The position numbers and the translations under genes were made by a program. Positions 17,416 to 25,502 of a stretch of 64,000 nucleotides of DNA are shown one piece after another; positions within the stretch are counted from its first letter, which is position 1, and each line of letters starts with the position of its first letter. Source of the DNA: Pseudomonas extremorientalis (GTDB lineage Bacteria; Pseudomonadota; Gammaproteobacteria; Pseudomonadales; Pseudomonadaceae); NCBI RefSeq assembly GCF_001870465.1, contig NZ_MDGK01000031.1, positions 62,001-126,000 on the forward strand. The letters are read 5' to 3'. The notes under the pieces were generated by a model that did no database searches, was not told the DNA's origin, and was given only the letters and a program-made list of their open reading frames with translations.

Positions 17416-17982
17416 TCAGCGCTTGTTGCCCAGCATGTCGTCGAGGTCATCGATCATCTGGCTCTTCTCCTGAGTCGGCCCCAATTGCTGGAACATGGCC
17501 TTGGTGGTCTGGATCATCTGCAGGTGGGTCATCTTGCCCATGGCGATGGTGTCCTTGCTCTTGCCCGGTTCGCAGACATACGCGAGCGTGCGGTCGAGCC
17601 AGAACTCCTTCGGCGTCTGCCACGTGTTGGAGACCTTCAAGTGCGTAAGGGTGTAGGAAAATGGCGCAACCGACTGCCCGTTAAGAAAGCGCAGCTTGCG
17701 CGTGGAGCACTGCACTTCGATGTTGTACACATCGATCATGGGCTTGCCCGGTTCTTCATACACCACCGTGACGGCCACCAGTTTTGCGCCCTTGTTGTGG
17801 TTCGACGGCACCACCGAAGTGCGATCGGCCACATACATCACGTTTTTATGGGCCCGACCGCTGCCGTAGATGATCGACCAGTCGCCGATCGGTGTTTCTT
17901 CATCGGCCAATACCGACGTTGTGCTGATCAGCAAGACGGGCAGCAGTGCCAGGCAGCGCCCGATTTTGGTTAAGGTATTCAA
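17416..17982 (-). CDS. Exported protein of unknown function
   Basis: 188 aa with a clear signal peptide (hydrophobic 9-24, cleavage after VLA at about 26). The mature protein has two cysteines (VQCSTRKLRF and YVCEPGK) that could form a disulfide, and a sequence style similar to small surface-adhesin-E-like domains (DWSIIYGSGRAHKNVMYVADRTSV). No enzymatic motif. Probable first gene of a two-gene unit with the downstream lipoprotein. Confidence 0.65.
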   Translation of the reverse strand: MNTLTKIGRCLALLPVLLISTTSVLADEETPIGDWSIIYGSGRAHKNVMYVADRTSVVPSNHNKGAKLVAVTVVYEEPGKPMIDVYNIEVQCSTRKLRFLNGQSVAPFSYTLTHLKVSNTWQTPKEFWLDRTLAYVCEPGKSKDTIAMGKMTHLQMIQTTKAMFQQLGPTQEKSQMIDDLDDMLGNKR

Positions 17983-18084
17983 TAGCGTCCTTCCTTGAGA
18001 CTCGAAATAAGCGAAGGACTTTAGTGGTGAGGCGGTGCCGTCTCAATTAGGGCGAGTGTGCTAATGGCGCATTGCTAGTTAACC

Positions 18085-18112
18085 AAAAAAGCCTGCGTTT
18101 CAAGGCAGGCTT
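18085..18112 (-). terminator. Rho-independent terminator of the ycaC-like gene
   Basis: On the minus strand AAGCCTGC and GCAGGCTT form an 8-bp stem with an 8-nt loop, followed by six Ts (complement of the A-run 18085-18090). It begins about 20 bp past the stop of the YcaC-like hydrolase. A convincing intrinsic terminator. Confidence 0.88.
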
Positions 18113-18131
18113 AGTGTGTGCAGCGGTTGAA

Positions 18132-18764
18132 TTAGTCCTTACGCGCCGTCAATGCCGCATACCCATTCATCAAGTTGCGATAGTTGGGAATGCGCTGGGA
18201 CAACAGGTTCCCCAGGCCCTCGATATCGTTGCGCCAGTCGCGGTGCAACTCACACGCCACCGAGAACCAGTTCATCAATTGCGCACCCGCTTGCGTCATT
18301 CGGCTCCACGCCGCCTGCTGTACCGTGGTATTGAACGTGCCCGACGCATCGGTCACCACAAACACCTCAAACCCTTCCGCCAGCGCCGACAGGGTCGGGA
18401 ACGCTACGCACACATCGGTGACCACGCCGGCAATGATGATCTGCTTGCGACCGGTGGCCTTGATTGCCTTGACGAAGTCTTCGTTATCCCACGCATTGAT
18501 CTGACCAGGGCGGGCGATGTAGGGCGCGTCCGGGAACATCTCTTTCAGTTCCGGCACCAGCGGGCCATTGGGGCCTTGCTCGAAGCTGGTGGTGAGGATG
18601 GTCGGCAGGTTGAAGAACTTGGCCAGGTCAGCCAGGGCGAGCACGTTGTTCTTGAACTCGTTGGGCGAGAAGTCCTGTACCAGGGAAATCAGGCCGGTCT
18701 GGTGGTCGACCAGCAGGACTACGGCGTCGTCTTTGTTCAAGCGGTTGTAGGTTGCAGTGCTCAT
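18132..18764 (-). CDS. Isochorismatase-family hydrolase (YcaC-like)
   Basis: 210 aa. Cysteine hydrolase fold: VVLLVDHQTGLI with the catalytic Asp, and IIIAGVVTDVCVAFPTLSALAEGFEVFVVTDASG with the nucleophilic Cys, plus the family's cis-peptide VVT. Closest in look to E. coli YcaC, an octameric hydrolase of unknown physiological substrate. Good ribosome-binding site (AAAAAGGA) before the ATG, and its own terminator downstream. No linked regulator recognised. Confidence 0.88.
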   Translation of the reverse strand: MSTATYNRLNKDDAVVLLVDHQTGLISLVQDFSPNEFKNNVLALADLAKFFNLPTILTTSFEQGPNGPLVPELKEMFPDAPYIARPGQINAWDNEDFVKAIKATGRKQIIIAGVVTDVCVAFPTLSALAEGFEVFVVTDASGTFNTTVQQAAWSRMTQAGAQLMNWFSVACELHRDWRNDIEGLGNLLSQRIPNYRNLMNGYAALTARKD

Positions 18765-19008
18765 GGTTGAATCCTTTTTTGTTCAGGTTGGTAGGGCGTT
18801 GCGTTCAACATGGGCACAGATTAATGGGTGGGCTGTGAGGGATAAATCGGGTGAAACCGGTAATACCGTCAACTCATAGGGGACAATGGTAGCTGCGTCG
18901 CGGGTGCTTGGGGAGCCACTGGGTACGCCGCAGAGGGCGGTGTTGTATTTGATGGAGATGGAGAAGAGGGTGGCGAATCGGACTGTAAGCCGCCCGCTTT
19001 TGGTCATT

Positions 19009-19037
19009 CAATTGTCCAGCAGCTTGCTGGACAATTG
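19009..19037. promoter_or_regulatory. Perfect 29-bp palindrome (operator candidate)
   Basis: CAATTGTCCAGCA and TGCTGGACAATTG are perfect 13-bp inverted arms around GCT. The right arm runs into TTGACT (19035-19040), which with TTAAAA (19058-19063) makes a 17-bp-spaced promoter-like pair on the plus strand. A dimeric repressor bound to the palindrome would cover that -35. Alternatively it is simply an RNA hairpin preceding the neighbouring terminator. Confidence 0.5.
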
Positions 19038-19057
19038 ACTTGGGATTTTCACGGGCA

Positions 19058-19083
19058 TTAAAAAGCCGGCTTGTGGCCGGCTT
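19058..19083 (-). terminator. Terminator downstream of the repressor unit
   Basis: On the minus strand AAGCCGGC-CACAA-GCCGGCTT followed by TTTAA: an 8-bp GC-rich stem with a T-tract. It lies 35 bp past the stop of the small ORF that follows the S24 repressor, so it likely ends that two-gene transcript. Confidence 0.8.
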
Positions 19084-19117
19084 CTCGGGGACTGCCTCAG
19101 CTTGTTTTTGACAAACC

Positions 19118-19255
19118 TCACCAGCCTTCAAATCGCTCAGCCCACAACACGTCTGGCTGAATAGTAGGGGCATCCGCGGGAACTCCTCCGCTTCGCCAGG
19201 CAAGGTGGATAGCGTAAAGCCACCCCCTGCCGAATGTGCGGCGCATGATACCCAT
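19118..19255 (-). CDS. Small hypothetical protein downstream of the S24 repressor
   Basis: 45 aa, starting 7 bp after the repressor stop with GAGG five nt before the ATG. The sequence begins MGIMRRTFGRGWLYAIHLAW and continues through SGGVPADAPTIQPDVLWAERFEGW: an arginine-rich, aromatic start and an acidic end. The coupling distance, ribosome-binding site and terminator 35 bp after its stop argue that it is translated. No family recognised. It may be an anti-repressor, a co-regulator or a remnant. Confidence 0.5.
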   Translation of the reverse strand: MGIMRRTFGRGWLYAIHLAWRSGGVPADAPTIQPDVLWAERFEGW

Positions 19256-19262
19256 ATTCACC

Positions 19263-20039
19263 TCAGTTGCCCACCTCCGGGTCCGATTTAGAGCCTTCCC
19301 AGCCCAACAGATGCTCATCCAGCGGCACGGGCGGGCGTCGGTTATTCAGGGTGGACCACCAGAATACCCACCCCACAATCTGGAAGTTCTGCTCAAAGCG
19401 TTGTTCGTAGGTGAGGTATTCGTCGGGATGCTCGCCGGCATTGTGACTGCGCATGCGCAAACCTCCGCCGGGCCTGTTGTAGAGGTATTTGATACGCAGC
19501 ATCCCGTCATGCTCTACCGCGTAGATTTCTCCGTCGATGATTTGCGTGCGGCCTCGGTCGATGGCGAGGGTGGCGCCTTGTTGGATGATGTCGATCATGC
19601 TGTTGTCGACCATGTAGGCGCCCAAAGCGCGGTCGGGGTTTACGTTCAGGGCCTGAAGGGTGTGCAGCGAGAGGCGGATGCGCTCGTTGGAGGTGAATGA
19701 AGGGTGGAGATCGATCTCCACGTCGGTTTTTTCCGGGAGGCAGGCGGGGCCTGTGAGGTATTTGCCGCTGGCTTCGCGGGTGGTGGGCAGTCCTTTTCGT
19801 GAGCTCGGGCCATCCAGCAGGAAGTTGGCCGGTGGGTGTTTGGGGCCTTCGCCGGTGCGCAGCCAACGGCTGGAGATGCACAGCAGTTCTGCGATCTCGT
19901 TGAGTCGGCCCATGGGTACACCGCGCTTGAACCAGTTGTTCACGTGCTGGGGCGTGACACCGCGGTTCTTGGCGAAGTCGGAGGCGGAAAGATGAACTTC
20001 CTGTAGTAGCGCTTTTAAACGATCACCTGATGTATTCAT
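19263..20039 (-). CDS. Phage-type XRE repressor with S24 (LexA-like) peptidase domain
   Basis: 258 aa. The N-terminal helix-turn-helix covers about residues 5-60 (DFAKNRGVTPQHVNNWFKRGVP). The C-terminal S24/LexA-like domain has the candidate Ser in DNSMIDIIQQGATLAID (about residue 147) and the partner Lys in HDGMLRIKYL (about residue 184). CI-type repressors of this kind self-cleave on RecA activation. The usual G-D-S-M is here D-N-S-M and no clear Ala-Gly cleavage site stands out in the linker, so SOS-cleavability is uncertain. No phage structural or integrase genes are nearby. It is flanked upstream by AT-rich DNA. Confidence 0.85.
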   Translation of the reverse strand: MNTSGDRLKALLQEVHLSASDFAKNRGVTPQHVNNWFKRGVPMGRLNEIAELLCISSRWLRTGEGPKHPPANFLLDGPSSRKGLPTTREASGKYLTGPACLPEKTDVEIDLHPSFTSNERIRLSLHTLQALNVNPDRALGAYMVDNSMIDIIQQGATLAIDRGRTQIIDGEIYAVEHDGMLRIKYLYNRPGGGLRMRSHNAGEHPDEYLTYEQRFEQNFQIVGWVFWWSTLNNRRPPVPLDEHLLGWEGSKSDPEVGN

Positions 20040-20195
20040 AAACGCAGAGTTTACTGGCCGGAATTACAGATCAAATAAACCATGCGTTGAGTTGCGCTTG
20101 TAGGGATTTACTTAGTTGTAGCCTGATACTTCGGATTTTGATTTAAACTAAACGTTGTTTATAAATCATTGAACTTTCCGTTTAATTTTTCCCAC
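20040..20195. promoter_or_regulatory. AT-rich control region upstream of the S24 repressor
   Basis: This stretch is markedly AT-richer than its surroundings, between the ppa terminator and the repressor ATG. It holds an imperfect dyad TAAAC-8 nt-GTTTA (20144-20161), a candidate self-operator. No unambiguous -10/-35 pair stands out. Base composition suggests horizontal origin for the repressor unit. Confidence 0.45.
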
Positions 20196-20225
20196 AAAAA
20201 AAGCCCCGAATAATCGGGGCTTTTT
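20196..20225 (-). terminator. Terminator after ppa (bidirectional shape)
   Basis: AAAAAAAGCCCCGA-ATAA-TCGGGGCTTTTT: a 9-bp GC-rich stem, flanked by A-run and T-run so it works on either strand. It follows the ppa stop by about 30 bp on the minus strand. Confidence 0.92.
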
Positions 20226-20253
20226 CAATTGCCGGGGCAATGAGGAGCGGGTA

Positions 20254-20781
20254 TCAGCCTTTGTAGGCGGCAACCGACTTCAGGATCTCGGCGCGGGCGG
20301 CGTCTGCGTTGCCCCAACCGTCGATCTTCACCCATTTGCCTTTTTCGAGGTCTTTGTAGTTCTCGAAGAAGTGTTTGATCTGCTCCAGCAACAGTGGCGG
20401 CAGGTCGGTGTATTCCTTCACGTCCACGTACAGCTGGGACAGCTTGTCGTGTGGAACCGCGATCACTTTAGCGTCGCCGCCGCCGTCGTCGGTCATGTTC
20501 AGGATGCCGACTGGACGCGCACGGATAACCGAGCCTGGGGTAACCGGGTAAGGGGTTACCACCAGCACGTCGAGGGGGTCACCGTCGTCAGCCAGCGTGT
20601 TGGGGATAAAACCGTAGTTGGCCGGGTAGAACATCGGGGTGGCCATGAAACGGTCAACGAACAGGCAGTCGCTGTCTTTGTCGATTTCGTATTTGATCGG
20701 CGCGTGGTTGGCCGGAATCTCGATGGCGACGTAGATGTCGTTCGGCAGGTCTTTGCCAGCCGGAATCTTGCTGTAGCTCAT
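20254..20781 (-). CDS. ppa: Inorganic pyrophosphatase
   Basis: 175 aa, type I soluble enzyme hydrolysing PPi to phosphate. Family motif [15 protein letters not shown] (metal-binding aspartates) is intact, with [17 protein letters not shown] near the N-terminus and [15 protein letters not shown] near the C-terminus. Single gene with its own terminator. Confidence 0.97.
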   Translation of the reverse strand: MSYSKIPAGKDLPNDIYVAIEIPANHAPIKYEIDKDSDCLFVDRFMATPMFYPANYGFIPNTLADDGDPLDVLVVTPYPVTPGSVIRARPVGILNMTDDGGGDAKVIAVPHDKLSQLYVDVKEYTDLPPLLLEQIKHFFENYKDLEKGKWVKIDGWGNADAARAEILKSVAAYKG

Positions 20782-20890
20782 TGGGCGTTGCCCCCGTTAA
20801 TTGGCCATGAAACATGGCCGGATTGGCCTAAAAGTGGCGGCGATTATAGGCACATTCTGACGCCGATGCCATGCGCCAGACGTCGTACGG

Positions 20891-21706
20891 TCATTCGCCC
20901 GGTGGCTGATAGCGCGGGTCGCTGGCTTGCAGTTGAATGAGGCGGGCCAGGGGATCCTGGCGATAAAAGCGGCTGAGTTGGGCGTACACCTGTGGATAAC
21001 TGCTGACCAGCAAATCCGGGGCGCTGAAAAAATATTCGCTGGTGACGGCAAAGAATTCAGCGGGGTTTTCGGCGGCGTAGGGGTCGATCTCGGTCTCGGC
21101 ATCCGGGTTGGCATCGAGTTGGCGATTGAGATCGTCGTAGGCGCTCTGCATCACGTTGGCCCACTCCTGCACGCGCATGTCATGGTGCAGCGGCGGCAGG
21201 CCGTTGGCGTCGCCGTTGAGCATGTCGAGCTTGTGGGCCAGTTCGTGGATGACCAGGTTGTAGCCTTCCCACTGACCGCTGGCCAGCACGCCGGGCCAGG
21301 CGAGGATAACCGGGCCTTGTTGCCAGGCTTCGCCGCTGTGTTCGCCGTCCCACTCGTGTTCGATGCCGCTGCTGTCGCGGTGACGCTGGGGGCTGAGGAA
21401 GTCGTCGGGGTACAGCACGATTTCGTGGAAGCCCTGGTACCAGTCGAGGTCGCCCAGGTTCATCAGCGGCAATTGCGCCTGGGCGGCGAGCAGCAGGCGT
21501 TGTTCCTGATGCAGTTCGACGCCGGGCAGGGCGGTCAGGTGTTTTTCGGCGAGGAACAGCACGCAGGCTTCGCGCAGCCACTGGTCCTGCTCGGTGCTGA
21601 TGCCGTCGAGGAAGGTCAGGTGATGGCGCACCCGTTGCCAGGTGTCATCGGCAATCGGGTGTTTGGCCAGCAAGCGCCGGCGACGCCAGGCGCTGAGCGA
21701 CCACAT
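20891..21706 (-). CDS. mtfA: MtfA-like zinc peptidase (M90 family)
   Basis: 271 aa. Metallopeptidase motif VIHELAHKLDMLNG (HExxH) in the middle, with WANVMQSAYDDLN and ENPAEFFAVTSEYFFS (third zinc ligand Glu) downstream: the MtfA layout. In E. coli MtfA binds the Mlc repressor and has aminopeptidase activity; that role in Pseudomonas is inferred only. It follows the dedA-like gene by 6 bp on the same strand, so they are likely co-transcribed. Confidence 0.88.
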   Translation of the reverse strand: MWSLSAWRRRRLLAKHPIADDTWQRVRHHLTFLDGISTEQDQWLREACVLFLAEKHLTALPGVELHQEQRLLLAAQAQLPLMNLGDLDWYQGFHEIVLYPDDFLSPQRHRDSSGIEHEWDGEHSGEAWQQGPVILAWPGVLASGQWEGYNLVIHELAHKLDMLNGDANGLPPLHHDMRVQEWANVMQSAYDDLNRQLDANPDAETEIDPYAAENPAEFFAVTSEYFFSAPDLLVSSYPQVYAQLSRFYRQDPLARLIQLQASDPRYQPPGE

Positions 21707-21712
21707 CGCAGG

Positions 21713-22369
21713 TTACTGCGGCTTGGCTTCGGAGGATGTGCGGCCAAACCGGCTGCGGAACACCCCAATGATCATCGGCACGAGCGACAGCAGGATGATG
21801 AACACCACCAGCAGCGACAGATTTTTCTTGATGAACGGCACATTGCCGAAGAAATAGCCCAGGGTTACCAGGCCGCCGACCCAGAGGATGGTGCCGAATA
21901 CGCTGAAGCCGAAGAAGCGCGGGTAGGGCATTTTCGCGATGCCGGCAACGAACGGCGCGAACGTGCGCAGGATCGGCAGGAAGCGCGCCAGGGTCACAGT
22001 TTTGCCGCCGTGTTTGTCGTAGAAGTCGTGGGTCTTTTGCAGGTAGTCGCGACGGAAAATCTTCGAGTTCGGGTTGCTGAACAAGCGCTCCCCGGCCGTT
22101 CGCCCGATCACATAGTTGGTGCTGTCGCCGAGGATTGCCGCCAGCATCAGCAGGCCGGCCAACAGCACCGGGTCCATGCCGCCACCCGCAGCGACTGCGC
22201 CGGCGATGAACAGCAATGAATCGCCTGGCAGGAACGGCATGACCACCAGGCCGGTTTCGCAAAAGATGACCAGGAACAGAATGGCGTAGATCCACGGACC
22301 GTAATTGGTTACCAGCAGGTCGAGGTAGACGTCGAGATGCAGGATAAGGTCGAGCGGGTTGAAATCCAT
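21713..22369 (-). CDS. DedA-family membrane protein
   Basis: 218 aa from MDFNPLDLILH (an ATG three codons upstream at 22378 is an alternative). Signature residues: FCETGLVVMPFLPGDSLLFIAGA (acidic and proline re-entrant loop), GDSTNYVIGR, and RFLPILRTFAPFVAGIAKMPYPRFFGF with the essential arginines. DedA proteins are proposed lipid scramblases/flippases (undecaprenyl phosphate in some members). A second DedA domain occurs in this window, fused to PAP2, at about 40 kb. Confidence 0.92.
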   Translation of the reverse strand: MDFNPLDLILHLDVYLDLLVTNYGPWIYAILFLVIFCETGLVVMPFLPGDSLLFIAGAVAAGGGMDPVLLAGLLMLAAILGDSTNYVIGRTAGERLFSNPNSKIFRRDYLQKTHDFYDKHGGKTVTLARFLPILRTFAPFVAGIAKMPYPRFFGFSVFGTILWVGGLVTLGYFFGNVPFIKKNLSLLVVFIILLSLVPMIIGVFRSRFGRTSSEAKPQ

Positions 22370-22473
22370 GGATGGCACCTGTGTGAATGGCCCGGCTCAG
22401 CAGGCCTGTGCGGAAGCTCGGGTAATAAGGCTACAAGTGTATGCCGCATTTCTTACAACCCTGAAAGGTCCGC

Positions 22474-22479
22474 ATTATA
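22474..22479 (-). promoter_or_regulatory. -10 element TATAAT upstream of dedA-like gene
   Basis: A consensus TATAAT on the minus strand about 105 bp before the dedA-like ATG. The -35 region at 16-18 bp spacing is poor, so activity is uncertain. It sits on the dedA side of a REPIN that separates this unit from the acetyltransferase gene. Confidence 0.4.
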
Positions 22480-22557
22480 CGGATTGAGAGGTGAAAAGCG
22501 TGTTGGTTTTGTAGCGAAGGATGTCGTGGTAGTTTCAGGCAAACATCCAGTCTGAAC

Positions 22558-22643
22558 GTGGGAGGGGGCTTGCCCCGATGGGGTAGTGTCAGTCAACAGA
22601 TCTGATACTGACCTACCGCAATCGGGGGCAAGCCCCCTCCCAC
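22558..22643. repeat. REPIN (two inverted REPs with spacer)
   Basis: GTGGGAGGGGGCTTGCCCC...CCCC GGGGGCAAGCCCCCTCCCAC flank a variable centre containing GTCAGTCA...TGATACTGAC, itself a dyad. The whole 86-bp unit folds as one long hairpin. It occupies the gap between the GNAT gene and the dedA-like gene. The rest of the interval 22370-22674 shows only the -10-like site. Confidence 0.92.
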
Positions 22644-22674
22644 AGCGGATTTATGGTGTTTTTGATAGCGGTGA

Positions 22675-23133
22675 TCAATCCTCGCTGATCGGCAGCGTGT
22701 AGTTCTTGAACTCCGTGTCTTCGCGAAACCCAATGGACTCATAGGTCTTCTGCGCCACTTCGTTGTCGCTGCTGGTCGACACGCGCAGTCGCACCGCGTG
22801 GGTCTCCTTGGCCATTTTCTTCGCCGTGCGCATCAGGTTGTCCGCCACCAATTGCCGGCGGGCGTCTTCAGCCACATAGATGTCATTGAGGATCCACACC
22901 CGCTTGAGCGACAGCGACGAAAAGCTCGGGTACAGCTGGCAAAACCCCAGCAGCTTCTTGTCATCATCATCCGCCAGGGCCAGGTAGATCACCGACTCCT
23001 TGCGCCGCAGGCGCTTCTCCAGGAAGGCCCGCGACGAATCCGGGAACGGCAACGCCCCGTAGAACTCACGGTATTTGACGAACAGCGGGGTCAACAGGTC
23101 CAGGTGTTCCAGGGTCGCTTGAGTAATCCGCAT
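22675..23133 (-). CDS. GNAT-family N-acetyltransferase
   Basis: 152 aa, start at MRITQATLEHLD, which is where GNAT homology begins; in-frame upstream sequence to 23214 has no family character. The acetyl-CoA motif region reads WILNDIYVAEDARRQLVADNLM (degenerate Q/RxxGxG/A), followed by VRLRVSTSSDNEVAQKTYESIGF. Substrate unknown. Lies beside the ethanolamine genes as in other pseudomonads, separated from eutC by about 90 bp. Confidence 0.88.
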   Translation of the reverse strand: MRITQATLEHLDLLTPLFVKYREFYGALPFPDSSRAFLEKRLRRKESVIYLALADDDDKKLLGFCQLYPSFSSLSLKRVWILNDIYVAEDARRQLVADNLMRTAKKMAKETHAVRLRVSTSSDNEVAQKTYESIGFREDTEFKNYTLPISED

Positions 23134-23225
23134 GCCAGGCCTCAACTTCCAAATGGGGGATGACCACACAAGCGGCCGTGACTCGATGCTGCCTAATGGC
23201 GCGAAAAAGCGCAATCGTGCAGCGT

Positions 23226-24059
23226 TCAGTCATCCGGTGAACTGAGCAGGAAATTGCCTTTCATCAGGTCCGGATCATCCGACTCGAGGGTCTGCACCTG
23301 CGCCTCGTCCTTGAGATTGACCCCCGACAGCTGCCGGCGACACGCCTCTCGCATCAAGTAAAGCAAGCGATGGGCGGCCATGCCGTAGCTCAGGCCTTCC
23401 AGGCGCACATTGGAGATGCAGTTGCGGTAGGCGTCGGTGAGGCCGACCTTGGGGTTGTAGGTGAAATACAGGCCCAGGCTGTCCGGCGAGCTGAGGCCGG
23501 GCCGTTCGCCGATCAGAATGACGGTCATCTTGGCCCCGAGCAACTGGCCCACTTCATCCGCCACCGCCACGCGGCCCTGTTCCACCAGAATGACCGGCGA
23601 CAAGGACCAACCGTCTGCGCTGCTCTGTTCTTCCAGGCGCGTCAGAAACGGCAAGGTGTGTTTATGCACCGCCAGTGCCGACAGGCCATCAGCGACCACC
23701 ACCGCCAAGTCCACGCCGCCGGAGTTGGCCGATGCATGATCGCGCAGCAACTGGGCTGACTCATCGCTCAGGCGCCGCCCCAGGTCCGGGCGTTGCAGGT
23801 AAAGGTGACGGTCAGTGGCAGCACTGTGCAGCAACAGGCTGTCACGCCCGCGTTCGGCCAACTGACCGCGCAGGCCCGCATGGTCGAAGGGCAAGTGCAC
23901 AGCATCCCGTGCCTGGGCGTGGGCAAATTGGAAATCCAGCTGCGCGCTAGTGGGGATGCTGGTGCCGGTGCGGCCCAGGGCTATTCGGGCTGGCGTCAGG
24001 CGGCGCAGTTCCAGCCAAGGGTTGTCAGGCAGGTCGAGTTGCACAGGCGGCTCCTTCAT
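23226..24059 (-). CDS. eutC: Ethanolamine ammonia-lyase small subunit
   Basis: 277 aa. With EutB forms the adenosylcobalamin enzyme that splits ethanolamine to acetaldehyde and ammonia. Seen: [26 protein letters not shown] near the N-terminus, [15 protein letters not shown], and [40 protein letters not shown], the strongly conserved C-terminal block. The ATG overlaps the eutB stop (ATGA), so the subunits are made stoichiometrically. Confidence 0.95.
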   Translation of the reverse strand: MKEPPVQLDLPDNPWLELRRLTPARIALGRTGTSIPTSAQLDFQFAHAQARDAVHLPFDHAGLRGQLAERGRDSLLLHSAATDRHLYLQRPDLGRRLSDESAQLLRDHASANSGGVDLAVVVADGLSALAVHKHTLPFLTRLEEQSSADGWSLSPVILVEQGRVAVADEVGQLLGAKMTVILIGERPGLSSPDSLGLYFTYNPKVGLTDAYRNCISNVRLEGLSYGMAAHRLLYLMREACRRQLSGVNLKDEAQVQTLESDDPDLMKGNFLLSSPDD

Positions 24060-25450
24060 CCCAATTGCGCCAAGGCTTGGCGAAACGCCGGTGGAAGGCT
24101 GTTGCCGAAGTGCACCTTGCCGTCGGCTTGCGTGAAGATGCCCATCTTCGCCAGCCACTGTTCAAACTCCGGCGCCGGCTTTAAACCCAATGTTTGGCGG
24201 GCGTACAGGGCGTCGTGGAACGAAGTGGTCTGGTAGTTGAGCATGATGTCGTCGGAGCCGGGAATGCCCATGATGAAGTTGATCCCGGCCACACCCAGCA
24301 GGGTCAGCAGAGTGTCCATGTCGTCCTGGTCGGCTTCGGCGTGATTGGTGTAACAGATGTCGCAACCCATCGGCACGCCGAGCAGCTTGCCGCAGAAGTG
24401 GTCTTCGAGGCCGGCGCGGATGATCTGCTTGCCGTTGTACAGGTACTCGGGGCCGATAAAGCCTACGACGGTATTCACCAAAAATGGTTTGAAATGTCGC
24501 GCCACCGCGTAGGCGCGGGTTTCGCAGGTTTGCTGGTCGACGCCAAAGTGCGCGTTGGCCGACAGGGCGCTGCCCTGGCCGGTTTCGAAGTACATCAGGT
24601 TCTGGCCCAAGGTGCCGCGATTGAGGCTCAGGCCTGCTTCGTAACCTTCCTGCAGCACACTCAGGCTGATGCCGAAGCTGGCGTTGGCCGCCTCGGTGCC
24701 GGCAATCGACTGGAACACCAGGTCCAGCGGCACGCCACGGTTGATCGCCTCGATGGAGGTGGTGACGTGGGTGAGTACGCAGGCCTGGGTCGGGATCTCG
24801 TAGCGCTGGATGATCGCGTCGAGCATCTCCAGCATGGCGCAGATGGAGGCGATGCTGTCGGTAGCCGGGTTGATGCCGATCATGGCGTCACCGTTGCCGT
24901 ACAACAGGCCATCGAGAATGCTCGCGGCGATGCCGGCCGGCTCATCTGTAGGATGGTTGGGCTGCAGCCGCGTGGACAAGCGCCCGCGCAGGCCCAGGGT
25001 GCCGCGAAACTGCGTGACCACGCGGATCTTCTGCGCCACCAGCACCAGGTCCTGCACACGCATGATCTTCGACACGGCGGCGGCCATTTCCGGTGTCAGC
25101 CCCGGCGCCAAGGCGCGTAGGGAATGTTCGTCGGCCGCGTCGCTGAGCAGCCAGTCGCGCAAGCCGCCGACGGTCAGGTGGCTGACCACGCTAAACGCCT
25201 GTTTATCGTGGGTGTCGATGATCAGTCGGGTGACTTCATCGCTTTCATAGGGGATCAGCACTTCTTCTAAAAAGTGTTTGAGCGGGATATTCGCCAACGC
25301 CATCTGCGCCGCCACGCGTTCACCGTCGTTCTGTGCGGCGACGCCGGCGAGAAAGTCACCGGAGCGTGCGGGGCTGGCCTTGGCCATCACGTCCTTGAGG
25401 CTGTCGAAGCGGTAGGTCTGTGCACCCACCGCGTGGGAAAAACTTGCCAT
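24056..25450 (-). CDS. eutB: Ethanolamine ammonia-lyase large subunit
   Basis: 464 aa. Catalytic TIM-barrel subunit. Diagnostic stretches include [53 protein letters not shown] and [22 protein letters not shown]. Start chosen at [13 protein letters not shown]; nine more residues are possible upstream but lack family similarity. No EutA reactivase or carboxysome-like shell gene accompanies it, so this is the simple cytosolic catabolic version. Needs adenosylcobalamin; btuF/btuB lie about 14 kb away. Confidence 0.96.
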   Translation of the reverse strand: MASFSHAVGAQTYRFDSLKDVMAKASPARSGDFLAGVAAQNDGERVAAQMALANIPLKHFLEEVLIPYESDEVTRLIIDTHDKQAFSVVSHLTVGGLRDWLLSDAADEHSLRALAPGLTPEMAAAVSKIMRVQDLVLVAQKIRVVTQFRGTLGLRGRLSTRLQPNHPTDEPAGIAASILDGLLYGNGDAMIGINPATDSIASICAMLEMLDAIIQRYEIPTQACVLTHVTTSIEAINRGVPLDLVFQSIAGTEAANASFGISLSVLQEGYEAGLSLNRGTLGQNLMYFETGQGSALSANAHFGVDQQTCETRAYAVARHFKPFLVNTVVGFIGPEYLYNGKQIIRAGLEDHFCGKLLGVPMGCDICYTNHAEADQDDMDTLLTLLGVAGINFIMGIPGSDDIMLNYQTTSFHDALYARQTLGLKPAPEFEQWLAKMGIFTQADGKVHFGNSLPPAFRQALAQLG

Positions 25451-25502
25451 ACAGTGTCTCCTTGGCGACGCAGGCACGCGCCTGCGTCGAGGTTTACGGC
25501 TA

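Larger units (their letters stand above)
18765..19117. other. Non-coding stretch between ycaC-like gene and small repressor-linked ORF
   Basis: Roughly 350 bp without a gene I can support. It contains a 50-codon open frame on the plus strand (18886-19038) without a proper ribosome-binding site, a perfect 29-bp palindrome (19009-19037), a promoter-like pair just after it and a minus-strand terminator (19058-19083). It may be the eroded remains of whatever accompanied the S24 repressor. Confidence 0.5.

Noticed and set aside
18886..19038. 50-codon plus-strand ORF beginning MVAASRVLGEPLG
   Set aside because: No correctly spaced ribosome-binding site, no recognised family, and it runs into the 29-bp palindrome. 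Kept only as part of the non-coding description.
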